DNA of 64,000 bases from Streptomyces thermolilacinus SPC6 (GTDB lineage: Bacteria > Actinomycetota > Actinomycetes > Streptomycetales > Streptomycetaceae): NCBI RefSeq assembly GCF_000478605.2, contig NZ_ASHX02000001.1:1961895-2025894 (forward strand). The letters run 5' to 3'. Under the pieces are notes generated by a model. It did no database searches and was not told the DNA's origin. It saw nothing but the letters and a program-made list of their open reading frames with translations. The translations under genes and the position numbers were made by a program. Shown here piece after piece: positions 1 through 7,323 of the stretch; the stretch's first letter is position 1; every line of letters begins with the position of its first letter.

Positions 1-714
1 GGTGAGCTGCCGGTAGTAGTCGCGCAGCGCCATCCGGCCGAACGCCACGTGCCGGGCCTCGTCCTGCATCACGTAGGCGAGGATCTGCTTGGGCAGCGGC
101 TTGTTCGTCGTGTCGCGGATCATGCCGAACGCGGCGAGCGCCAGGCCCTCGATGAGCACCTGCATGCCGAGGTACGGCATGTCCCAGCGGGAGTCGCGCA
201 GGGTGTCGCCGAGCAGCGCCTGGAGGTTGTCGTTGATCGGGTACAGCATCCCGACCTTCTCGTGGAGGAAGCGCCCGTAGATCTCGGCGTGCCGGGCCTC
301 GTCCATGGCCTGGGTGGCGGAGTAGAACTTGGCGTCCATGTCGGGGACGGCCTCGATGATGCGGGCCGCGCAGATCATGGCGCCCTGCTCGCCGTGGAGG
401 AACTGGCTGAACTGCCACGACGCGTAGTGGCGGCGCAGGTCGCCCCGGTCCTTCTCGGTCATCTTCGCCCAGTGGCGCGTCCCGTACACGGTCATCGCCT
501 CGTCGGGTGTGCCGAGCGGGTCGTACGGATCGACCTCCAGGTCCCAGTCGATGCGGCGGGCGCCGTCCCACTGCTTGTCCTTGCCCTTCTGGTACAGGGC
601 GAGCAGCCGGTCGCGGCCCTCGTCGTACTCCCAGGAGAAGCGGGCGGCACCGGAGGCGGGGACCTGCCAGGTCACGGGTCCCGGCTGATTGGCGTAGAGG
701 TCCAGCGTGGACAC
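1..714 (-). CDS. Ferritin-like diiron protein (AurF/desaturase superfamily), C-terminus outside window
   Basis: The 238 visible residues begin MSTLDLYANQ at a GTG with a strong AAGGAG ribosome site just upstream; the C-terminus runs off the left edge. The protein is all-helical and has spaced carboxylate/histidine motifs typical of four-helix-bundle diiron enzymes: HGEQ near the middle, DEARHAE, then a second DEARH close to the visible end. The family includes N-oxygenases, acyl-ACP desaturases and similar O2-activating enzymes; the substrate cannot be told from sequence. It is divergent from the AurF-type gene at 1052, so two diiron oxygenases share one intergenic region, with a TetR regulator next along. 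Probably cytoplasmic. Confidence 0.75.
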   Translation of the reverse strand, partial: MSTLDLYANQPGPVTWQVPASGAARFSWEYDEGRDRLLALYQKGKDKQWDGARRIDWDLEVDPYDPLGTPDEAMTVYGTRHWAKMTEKDRGDLRRHYASWQFSQFLHGEQGAMICAARIIEAVPDMDAKFYSATQAMDEARHAEIYGRFLHEKVGMLYPINDNLQALLGDTLRDSRWDMPYLGMQVLIEGLALAAFGMIRDTTNKPLPKQILAYVMQDEARHVAFGRMALRDYYRQLT

Positions 715-959
715 GGTCGGGCTCCTTCGCGTCGGCTGCGGCGGGGGCACGTCCCCTGGGGAGGGGCCGTGGGCGGAGGTCGTCGGACGGCAGAGGACAT
801 TCAAGAGCATGGGCCCGTCCCGGGCACGGGCGCCTCCCGGCACGGGAACCACCTCCCGGCACGGGCACCTCCCGGCAGCGGCGCGCCGCCGGGCACGGGG
901 CCGCGCCGGACACGGCCCTCCCTGGCAGGGTCCATCCTGTTAGACGCTGGGTCAACAAG

Positions 960-1010
960 TCCTGCCGGAGGGATTGACGGGCTTACTGACAGGCAGTCTC
1001 ATAAGGGTGC
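960..1010 (+). promoter_or_regulatory. Promoter and possible TetR operator between the two diiron genes
   Basis: A TTGACG (974-979) is followed after 18 bp by TCATAA (998-1003), a good vegetative promoter facing the AurF-type gene. Between them lies ACTGACAGGCAGT, with ACTG/CAGT arms, flanked by CTTA and TAAG outer arms. That makes an interrupted palindrome lying across the promoter spacer, the usual place for a repressor site. The TetR gene at 2094 is the natural candidate to bind it, but this is inferred from position only. Confidence 0.4.
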
Positions 1011-1051
1011 GACCGCAGAACCCCGAAGCCGACTGCGAGGTGGCCGAGACC

Positions 1052-1987
1052 ATGACGACCGTGTCCGAACCCGATCTGCGCCTGCTCCGCGACGCGCTGG
1101 GTCCGCTCCGGGACCGCGAACAGGTCGCCGCGCGGCTGCTGGAGTCCTCCGCCAAGCACTCCTTCGACCCCGACACCGAGCTCGACTGGGACGCGCCGTT
1201 CGAGGGCGGCAAGTGGTTCTGGCCGCCGGAGCTGGTCTCCCTCTACGACACACCGCTGTGGCGGAAGATGTCCGAGGAGCAGCGCATGGACCTCGCCCGG
1301 CACGAGGCCGCGTCGCTCGCGTCACTGGGCATCTGGTTCGAGATCATCCTGATGCAGCTGCTGGTCCGGCACATCTACGACAAGCCGCTGACCAGCAACC
1401 ACGTCCGGTACGCCCTCACGGAGATAGCGGACGAGTGCCGCCACTCCATGATGTTCGCGCGCATGATCCAGAAGTCCGGGTCGCCCGCGTACCCGGTGCC
1501 GCGCGTCTACCACAACATGGCACGCCTCCTGAAGACCGTGTCCACGACGCCGGGTTCGTTCGCGGCGACGCTGCTGGGCGAGGAGATCCTCGACTGGATG
1601 CAGCGGCTGACCTTCCCGGACGAGCGCGTCCAGACGCTGGTGCGGGGCGTGACCCGCATCCACGTGGTGGAGGAGGCCCGGCACGTCCGCTACGCGCGCG
1701 AGGAGCTGCGCCGCCAGATGGTCACGGCGCCGCGCTGGGAGCAGGAGTTCACCCGGCTCAGCTGCGGCGAGGCGGCCCGGGTCTTCTCGGTCTGCTTCGT
1801 CAACCCGCAGGTGTACGAGCAGGTGGGTCTCGACCGCCGCGAGGCCGTCTCCCAGGTGAGGGCGAGCGGCCACCGCAGGGAGGTCATGCGGAGCGGCGCC
1901 AAGCGGCTCACGGACTTCCTCGACGACATCGGCGTGCTGCGGGGCGCGGGCCGCCGCCTGTGGAAGAGCTCGGGCCTGCTGGCGTAG
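1052..1987 (+). CDS. AurF-like diiron oxygenase
   Basis: A 311-residue cytoplasmic protein related to AurF, the p-aminobenzoate N-oxygenase that uses a non-heme diiron centre. Metal-ligand motifs are visible in order: an early helix glutamate (WFEIILMQ), ADECRHSMMF, LLGEEILDW and VVEEARHVRYAREE, matching the E...ExxH...E...ExxH pattern. The ATG at 1052 (MTTVSEPDLR) is preferred because it follows the promoter at a sensible distance; a longer in-frame start exists at 974 but lies inside the promoter. It is divergent from another diiron protein and upstream of a TetR gene on the same strand. The substrate is unknown. Confidence 0.8.
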   Translation: MTTVSEPDLRLLRDALGPLRDREQVAARLLESSAKHSFDPDTELDWDAPFEGGKWFWPPELVSLYDTPLWRKMSEEQRMDLARHEAASLASLGIWFEIILMQLLVRHIYDKPLTSNHVRYALTEIADECRHSMMFARMIQKSGSPAYPVPRVYHNMARLLKTVSTTPGSFAATLLGEEILDWMQRLTFPDERVQTLVRGVTRIHVVEEARHVRYAREELRRQMVTAPRWEQEFTRLSCGEAARVFSVCFVNPQVYEQVGLDRREAVSQVRASGHRREVMRSGAKRLTDFLDDIGVLRGAGRRLWKSSGLLA

Positions 1988-2093
1988 GGCGGTGCGGATC
2001 TCCGCGTGGCGGGGGCCGTGCCCGGCCGGGCGGGCGCCGGTGGCGGCCGGGGACCCGGGTCCTCGTACACCCGGCGGGGTTACGCTCTCGGGC

Positions 2094-2816
2094 ATGACCC
2101 GTGCCGCCACGCCCGCGTACCGCCGGCTCAGCGTCGAGGAGCGGCGGGCCCAGCTGCTCACCGCCGCGCTGTCGCTGTTCGCGCACCGGGCGCCCGAGGA
2201 CGTGTCGCTGGACGACGTCGCGGAAGCGGCGGGAGTGTCCCGGCCGCTCGTGTACCGGTACTTCCCCGGTGGCAAGCAGCAGCTGTACGAGGCGGCGCTG
2301 CGGTCGGCCGCCGACCGGCTGGAGCTGTGCTTCACCGAGCCGCCCGAGGGCCCGCCGACCGAGCGGCTCGCCCGGGTCCTGGACCGGTACCTGGCGTTCG
2401 TGGACGAGCACGACGCCGGGTTCGCCGCGCTCCTCCAGGGCGGCAGCGTCGCTGAGACGTCCCGGACGACGGCCATCGTGGACGAGGTGCGGCGCGCCGC
2501 CGCCGAGCAGATCCTCGTCCATCTGAGCGTCCCCGAGCCGGGGCCCCGGCTGCGGATGATGGTCCGCACCTGGATCGCGTCCGTCGAGGCGGCCTCGCTG
2601 ATCTGGCTGGACGAGGACAAGCGCCCACCGCTCCGGGACCTGCGCGACTGGCTCGTCGACCACCTGGTGGCCCTGCTGGCCGCCACGGCCGCGACGGACC
2701 CGCAGACCGCGCGGGTGGTGGAGGCCATGCTGGCGCTGGAGAAGCCCGACGGGCCCGTGGGGACGCTGGCCCGCCGGGTGGCGCCCGTGGTGGGCGGGGC
2801 CGTACACCTGCTGTGA
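2094..2816 (+). CDS. TetR/AcrR-family transcriptional regulator
   Basis: A 240-residue regulator. The N-terminal helix-turn-helix occupies about residues 15-60 (RAQLLTAALSLFA, then VSLDDVAEAAGVSRPLVYRYF), and the remainder is an all-helical ligand/dimerisation domain. It lies 106 bp downstream of the AurF-type oxygenase on the same strand, so it may be co-transcribed with it or control the divergent diiron promoters. Its stop overlaps the longest possible start of the following small gene. Assignment to the family is secure; the ligand is unknown. Confidence 0.88.
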   Translation: MTRAATPAYRRLSVEERRAQLLTAALSLFAHRAPEDVSLDDVAEAAGVSRPLVYRYFPGGKQQLYEAALRSAADRLELCFTEPPEGPPTERLARVLDRYLAFVDEHDAGFAALLQGGSVAETSRTTAIVDEVRRAAAEQILVHLSVPEPGPRLRMMVRTWIASVEAASLIWLDEDKRPPLRDLRDWLVDHLVALLAATAATDPQTARVVEAMLALEKPDGPVGTLARRVAPVVGGAVHLL

Positions 2817-2842
2817 CGCGGGCCGGGTGTGAGACTGGTGGG

Positions 2843-3175
2843 GTGCGAACCGAGAACACCCCCTTCACCGGCGGCCCCCTCGACGGCCGCGTCCTGCCGG
2901 TGCTGACCGGCCCGACGGGACACCCGCCGAAGTGGTACGAGGTCCCCGTCCCGAACGATGACGGCCGCCCGCCCACGGTCCACGCGTACCGCCGCGTACC
3001 GGCCGGTTACACGAAGCGGCTCGGGCTCCAGCGGGGCTGGGAGTACGTGTACGAGCCCGCCGGCCGCGAACGGCGCGCCCCCAAATGGCCCTGGTCCAAG
3101 CCGGACACGGGCCGGGGCGACGCCGAGGGCGGCGGCGAGGGCGGCGGCGAGGGCCGGGAGCGGCACCCGGCGTAG
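2843..3175 (+). CDS. Hypothetical protein, small soluble
   Basis: A 110-residue protein starting VRTENTPFTGGPLDGR, with a well-ordered central part rich in Trp, Tyr and Pro (KWYEVPVPNDDGRP, GWEYVYEP) and a Gly/Glu-rich tail. I know of no function. An alternative GTG at 2813 overlaps the TetR stop codon and would add ten residues; 2843 is preferred because the extra residues look non-conserved in type. The strand matches the upstream TetR gene, suggesting translational coupling. Base composition and third-position GC match a real gene. Confidence 0.6.
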   Translation: MRTENTPFTGGPLDGRVLPVLTGPTGHPPKWYEVPVPNDDGRPPTVHAYRRVPAGYTKRLGLQRGWEYVYEPAGRERRAPKWPWSKPDTGRGDAEGGGEGGGEGRERHPA

Positions 3176-3294
3176 CGCGGCGCGGCCCCGTGTAGCCCGG
3201 CCGGGCGACCCGGTTGGGCCGGTTCGCTCATTCGTCGTTTCGTCACCTTGTCCGACGAGCCAACATCTCCCCGTCGAACCGGAGGTGGTGGTCC

Positions 3295-4383
3295 ATGACG
3301 TTCCGCAGGGGCGCGGCCGTGCTCGCGCTCGCCTCGGCGCTGGTCCTCGGCGCGCCCTGGCCCGTGCCGCCGCCGCCCCCCGCCCGGGCCGAGGGCGAGT
3401 CGGTGGCCGCGCTGCTGACCCGCCTCCAGCGGCTCTACCGGGACGCCGAGGCCGCCGGGGAGGCGTACAACGCCGCCGGGGCCGAGCTGGCCGCGCAGAG
3501 CGCCGAGGTCCGGCGGCTCGGCGGGGACCTGACCCGCACCAGGGACGCGCTGGCGAAGGCGCGGGACGCCGCCGGGCGCCTCGCGCGGGCCCAGTACCAG
3601 GGCCGCGGCGACCTCTCCCCCGCCCTGCGGCTGCTGTTCGCGGGCGACCCGGAGCACGCCCTGGACGAGGCGCTGGTGCTGCGTCGCCTGGCCCGCGAGT
3701 ACGCGGTGACGGTGGCCCGGCTGGAGGGCGGCGAGAAGCGGGCGGACGCGGTGGCGACGGCCGCGCGCCGGGCGCTGGACCGCAAGCAGGCGCTGATCGC
3801 CGCACGGCAGCGGGCCCGCGACGGCGCCCTGGCCAGGCTGCGGGAGGTCGAGAAGGCCCTCGCCGGGCTGTCGCCGCAGCGCCTCGCGGAGATCGCCGCG
3901 CTGGAACGGGACCAGACCGGCCAAGCGCAGCGGGAACTGCTCGACGGCGGCGCCCTGGCGGAGGAGGGCGCCCCGTCCCCGCAGGGCGCCGAGGCCGTGG
4001 CGTACGCGGCGGAGCAGCTCGGCAAGCCGTACGAGGCTGGTGCCTCGGGCCCGCGCGCCTTCGACGACTCGGGGCTCGCCGTTCGGGCCTGGGCGGCGGC
4101 GGGCAGGCCGGTGCCGCGCACCAGCGGCGAGCAGTGGCGGACCCTGCCCAGGGTGCCGCTGCGGTCGCTGCGCCCCGGCGACCTGGTCGTCTACTTCCCG
4201 GAGGCCACTCACGTGGCGCTGTACGCGGGCGGCGGGCGGGTCGTGCACGCGCCGCGCCCCGGCGCCGCCGTGGCCGTGTCGCCGCTCGCCGCGCTCCCGG
4301 TGCTGGGCGCCGTACGGCCCGACGCGGACGCCCCGCCGCTGGCCGCGTACACCCCGCCGGACCTGGAACGCGGCGGGGTGTGA
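3295..4383 (+). CDS. Exported NlpC/P60-like protein lacking the catalytic cysteine
   Basis: A 362-residue exported protein with a GGAGG ribosome site nine bases before the ATG. Residues 1-32 are a signal peptide ending in ARA. Residues about 35-215 form a long coiled coil rich in Ala, Arg and Glu, as in the RipC/cell-wall hydrolase class. Residues about 230-350 are an NlpC/P60 fold: EQLGKPY, FDDSGL, PGDLVVYF and HVALYAGGG. In active members the motif reads DCSGL; here Asp258 replaces the catalytic cysteine, while the histidine of HVALY is kept. It is therefore probably a non-catalytic scaffold or regulator of peptidoglycan hydrolysis rather than an endopeptidase. Confidence 0.8.
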   Translation: MTFRRGAAVLALASALVLGAPWPVPPPPPARAEGESVAALLTRLQRLYRDAEAAGEAYNAAGAELAAQSAEVRRLGGDLTRTRDALAKARDAAGRLARAQYQGRGDLSPALRLLFAGDPEHALDEALVLRRLAREYAVTVARLEGGEKRADAVATAARRALDRKQALIAARQRARDGALARLREVEKALAGLSPQRLAEIAALERDQTGQAQRELLDGGALAEEGAPSPQGAEAVAYAAEQLGKPYEAGASGPRAFDDSGLAVRAWAAAGRPVPRTSGEQWRTLPRVPLRSLRPGDLVVYFPEATHVALYAGGGRVVHAPRPGAAVAVSPLAALPVLGAVRPDADAPPLAAYTPPDLERGGV

Positions 4384-4416
4384 CGGACGGTCCCGGCGGC
4401 GGCCTCCGGCAGGACG

Positions 4417-5655
4417 TCACGCCCCGGCGGCGGCCTCCTTCAGCAGGGCGGCGGTCTTGTCCGGGTCGTACAGGAAGTTCTCGAAGTCGGCCGGGTCGTT
4501 GAAGCCGTTCGCGAAGCGGTGGGCGACGGCCGGGTACTCCTGCCCGGCGCCGATCAGCTGGAGGACGTGCTCCGGCGGGACGCCCAGCATGGCGTTGGTC
4601 CACTTGGTGACGTGCTGGGCGGTGTCCCAGTACCGGTCGAACGTGGCGCGCATCCACTCCTCGTCGAACGGCCGGTCGCCGTGCTCGACGATGGACGCCA
4701 GGTAGCTCGCGGCACACTTGGCGGCGGAGTTCGAACCCTGCCCGGTGATGGGGTCGTTGGCGACGACGACGTCCGCGACGCCCAGGACCAGGCCGCCGCC
4801 GGGGAGGCGCCCGACGGGCTTGCGGACGGTCGGCGCGTACCGGCCCGCGAGGGTGCCGCCCGCGTCGGTCAGCTCGACCTTGGTGGCGCGGGCGTACTCC
4901 CACGGCGTGAAGCGCTCCATCAGCTCCAGGGTGAGCGCCAGGTGCTCGGCCGGGTCCTTGACGCCCCGGAACACGTCGAGCGGGCCGCCGGGGACGCCCT
5001 CCCAGAACAGGATGTCCGCGCGGCCGCTCGTGGTGAGCGTCGGCATCACGAACAGCTCGCCCACGCCGGGCACCAGGTTGCAGCGGACCGCGTCGTACTC
5101 GGGGTGCTCGGGGCGCGGGCCGAGGCCGTGCACGTACGCCACGGCGAGCGCCCGCTGCGGCTCGGTGAACGGCGACCGGGACGCGTCCCGCTCGAACATC
5201 GACACGAGCTCGCCCTTGCCCGCGGCGACGAGGACCAGGTCGTACGTGCGGGCGAAGAAGTCCAGGTCGGAGACGGCCGCGCCGTGGATGACGAGCTGGC
5301 CGCCGCGCTGGGCGAACGTGTCCATCCAGCCGGCCATCTTGACCCGCTGGTCGACGGACTGGGCGTAGCCGTCGAGCCTGCCCACCCAGTCCACGGCCCG
5401 GCTGCCGTCGGGGCCCGCGACCGAGATGCCGAGGCCCTCGATGCGGGGCGCCTGCGGCTCCCAGAAGTTGAGGCCGAGGTCCCGCTCGTGCTGGAGCGCC
5501 GTGTGGAACATGCACTGCGTGGACATGACGCGCCCGTAGCGGATCTCGTCGGCCGTGCGGTTCGACATCAGGGTGACCTCGTAGCCCTGCGCCTGGAGTC
5601 CGAGGGCGAGCTGGAGCCCGGACTGGCCGGCTCCGACGATGAGTATCTTCCGCAT
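4417..5655 (-). CDS. StyA-like FAD-dependent monooxygenase
   Basis: A 412-residue flavoprotein of the styrene monooxygenase (StyA, group E) type. The N-terminal Rossmann motif is ILIVGAGQSGLQLALGL (GxGxxG at residues 8-13), followed by the StyA-like substrate region (STQCMFHTALQHERDLGL) and a C-terminal FAD-binding segment (ANDPITGQGSNSAAKCA). Such enzymes take reduced FAD from a separate reductase; no StyB-like reductase is in the window. It sits 153 bp downstream of cvnD in the same orientation, where other conservons often carry a cytochrome P450, so it may be the enzymatic partner of this conservon. The ATG has a purine-rich GAAAGAGG-like leader. Confidence 0.8.
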   Translation of the reverse strand: MRKILIVGAGQSGLQLALGLQAQGYEVTLMSNRTADEIRYGRVMSTQCMFHTALQHERDLGLNFWEPQAPRIEGLGISVAGPDGSRAVDWVGRLDGYAQSVDQRVKMAGWMDTFAQRGGQLVIHGAAVSDLDFFARTYDLVLVAAGKGELVSMFERDASRSPFTEPQRALAVAYVHGLGPRPEHPEYDAVRCNLVPGVGELFVMPTLTTSGRADILFWEGVPGGPLDVFRGVKDPAEHLALTLELMERFTPWEYARATKVELTDAGGTLAGRYAPTVRKPVGRLPGGGLVLGVADVVVANDPITGQGSNSAAKCAASYLASIVEHGDRPFDEEWMRATFDRYWDTAQHVTKWTNAMLGVPPEHVLQLIGAGQEYPAVAHRFANGFNDPADFENFLYDPDKTAALLKEAAAGA

Positions 5656-5808
5656 CGAGAGGGGGCCTCTTTCCTTGGGTTTCCCTTGGGTGGCGCCGTG
5701 GTGGGCGCGGGTTCGGCGGGGGTGGCGGGATGGCGGGGGCGGTGCGCCGGTGGGCGCGGGCCCGCCGGGCGGGGGCCGCTGGACGCGGGTCCGCCCGGGC
5801 GGGGGCCG

Positions 5809-6423
5809 CTAGGCGGGGGTCTTCTCCAGGGCGCGCATGACGAGGGCCAGCAGCGACTCGATGACGGTGAATCGTTCCCGCGCGTCCATGAGCACGATCG
5901 GTACGTCCTCCGGGACGGTCAGCGCGTCCCGTACGTCCGCCACCTCGTACCGCTCGGTGCCCTCGAACTGGTTGACGGCCACCACGTACGGCATGCCGCA
6001 GCTCTCGAAGTAGTCGAGCGCAGCGAAGCAGTCGGTTAGCCGCCGGGTGTCGGCCATGACGACGGCGCCGATCGCGCCCCGCACCAGGTCGTCCCACATG
6101 AACCAGAAGCGCTCCTGGCCGGGCGTGCCGAACAGGTACAGGACGAGGTCGTCGTCCAGGGTGACCCGCCCGAAGTCCATCGCCACGGTGGTGGTGATCT
6201 TGTCGGGCGTCGCGGAGAGGTCGTCGGTGTCCGCGCTGGCCTGGGTCATCAGGGCCTCGGTGCGCAGCGGGGTGATCTCGGAGACCGATCCGACGAACGT
6301 GGTCTTGCCGACGCCGAAGCCGCCCGCGACGACGACCTTCGTGGCGATGGGGGCACGTTCGGGGTCGAGCTGCCAGGGTGCCAGGACCTCCTCGTCCGGC
6401 AGTTCAGAGACGGCGAAGTCCAC
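5809..6423 (-). CDS. cvnD: Conservon GTP-binding protein CvnD
   Basis: A 204-residue small Ras-like GTPase of the conservon CvnD family. Walker A is GGFGVGKTT (about residues 34-42), the switch II region is LFGTPGQERFWFMWDDL, and NQFEG replaces the NKxD base-recognition motif, as usual in this family. CvnD is thought to cycle on a membrane complex with CvnA-C, in a manner likened to G-protein-coupled systems. The start overlaps the cvnC 3' end by 20 bp, showing translational coupling. It is the last of the four conservon genes. Confidence 0.92.
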   Translation of the reverse strand: MDFAVSELPDEEVLAPWQLDPERAPIATKVVVAGGFGVGKTTFVGSVSEITPLRTEALMTQASADTDDLSATPDKITTTVAMDFGRVTLDDDLVLYLFGTPGQERFWFMWDDLVRGAIGAVVMADTRRLTDCFAALDYFESCGMPYVVAVNQFEGTERYEVADVRDALTVPEDVPIVLMDARERFTVIESLLALVMRALEKTPA

Positions 6424-6811
6424 TCAGCACCCTTTCCAGCAGTGCGCGGTCGGGCTGACCGGAGGCGTGCCCGGTCCCGTACACACGGAGCTTTCCCTGG
6501 TCGGCCAGGTCGCTGATCAGCACCCGTACGACTCCCAGCGGCATCCGCAGCAGCGCGGACACCTCGGCGACCGTCCGCATGCGGCGGCACACCTGGACGA
6601 TGGCCCGCATCTCCGGCATGAGCCGCCCGCCGGGCCTGGCGGTCCGCCCCTCGCCCGCCTCGGAGGCGGCCGCGGCGGGGGCGGCGACGAACGTCTCGAC
6701 CAGCAGGACGTGCCCGAAGCGGGTCCGTCCGCCGGTCAGCGAGTACGGGCGGACGCGGGCGGGCCTGCGGCCCTCTCCGCGTACCGGCAGCTTGGCCGAC
6801 AGCGCCGTCAT
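6404..6811 (-). CDS. cvnC: Conservon DUF742 protein CvnC
   Basis: A 135-residue DUF742 protein. The N-terminal part carries the RVRPYSLTGGRT motif typical of CvnC; the C-terminal half forms a winged-helix-like fold (AIVQVCRRMRTVAEVSALL, then RVLISDLADQGKLRV). The family is thought to link CvnB and CvnD in the membrane-proximal complex. Its start overlaps the cvnB stop by 4 bp and its end overlaps cvnD, so the genes form one tight operon. A disordered Ala/Gly stretch (residues about 45-62) separates the two parts. Confidence 0.9.
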   Translation of the reverse strand: MTALSAKLPVRGEGRRPARVRPYSLTGGRTRFGHVLLVETFVAAPAAAASEAGEGRTARPGGRLMPEMRAIVQVCRRMRTVAEVSALLRMPLGVVRVLISDLADQGKLRVYGTGHASGQPDRALLERVLSGLRRL

Positions 6812-7323
6812 CGTCCGCCCTCCATCGACTGGCGCAGCTCACTGCGCAGTTCCGGGGTGAGCACGTGTCCGGCACGGCCCACGAACAGCGCCATGTGGTA
6901 CGCGACGATGCTCATGTCGCAGTCGGGCGCGGCGTGCACGCCGAGGAGCGAGCCGTCGCTGATCGACATGACGAAGACGCTGCCCTCCTCCATCGCGACC
7001 ATCGTCTGCTTGACGGCGCCGCCGTCCATGAGGCGGGCGGCGCCCACGGTCAGGCTCGCGATGCCGGACACGATGGTGGCGAGGTCTGCGCTGGAGCCAC
7101 GGGGGCCGCGCGGCCGGGCCGCGTCGCCGTCGGCCGCGCCGGGGTCAGCGGGGGCCGTGTTGGCCGCCTCGGGGTCGGACGAGAGCAGGAGCAGGCCGTC
7201 CGACGAGACCACGGCGACCGACCGGACGCCAGGCACCTCCTCCACGAGATTGCCCAGCAGCCAGTGCAGGTTGCGCGCCTCGCTGCTCAGTCCTTGGGTG
7301 CCGGTGCCGGTCGTCGCACTCAA
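6808..7323 (-). CDS. cvnB: Conservon roadblock/LC7 protein CvnB
   Basis: A 171-residue roadblock/LC7-fold protein (NLHWLLGNLVEEVPGVRSV...DGLLLLSS), the conservon partner that is expected to act on the CvnD GTPase like MglB on MglA. It is longer than the usual 130-140 residues because of an Ala/Pro/Gly insertion at about 52-80 between the first strands and the conserved helix DLATIVSGIASLTVGAARLM. The gene overlaps cvnA by 4 bp and cvnC by 4 bp, which indicates coupled translation. Confidence 0.92.
   Translation of the reverse strand: MSATTGTGTQGLSSEARNLHWLLGNLVEEVPGVRSVAVVSSDGLLLLSSDPEAANTAPADPGAADGDAARPRGPRGSSADLATIVSGIASLTVGAARLMDGGAVKQTMVAMEEGSVFVMSISDGSLLGVHAAPDCDMSIVAYHMALFVGRAGHVLTPELRSELRQSMEGGR

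Noticed and set aside
1322..6097. A 1591-residue minus-strand open frame
   Set aside because: It runs antisense through AurF, TetR, the NlpC-like gene and others, has Arg/Pro-rich low-complexity composition and no ribosome site; it is an artefact of high GC content.
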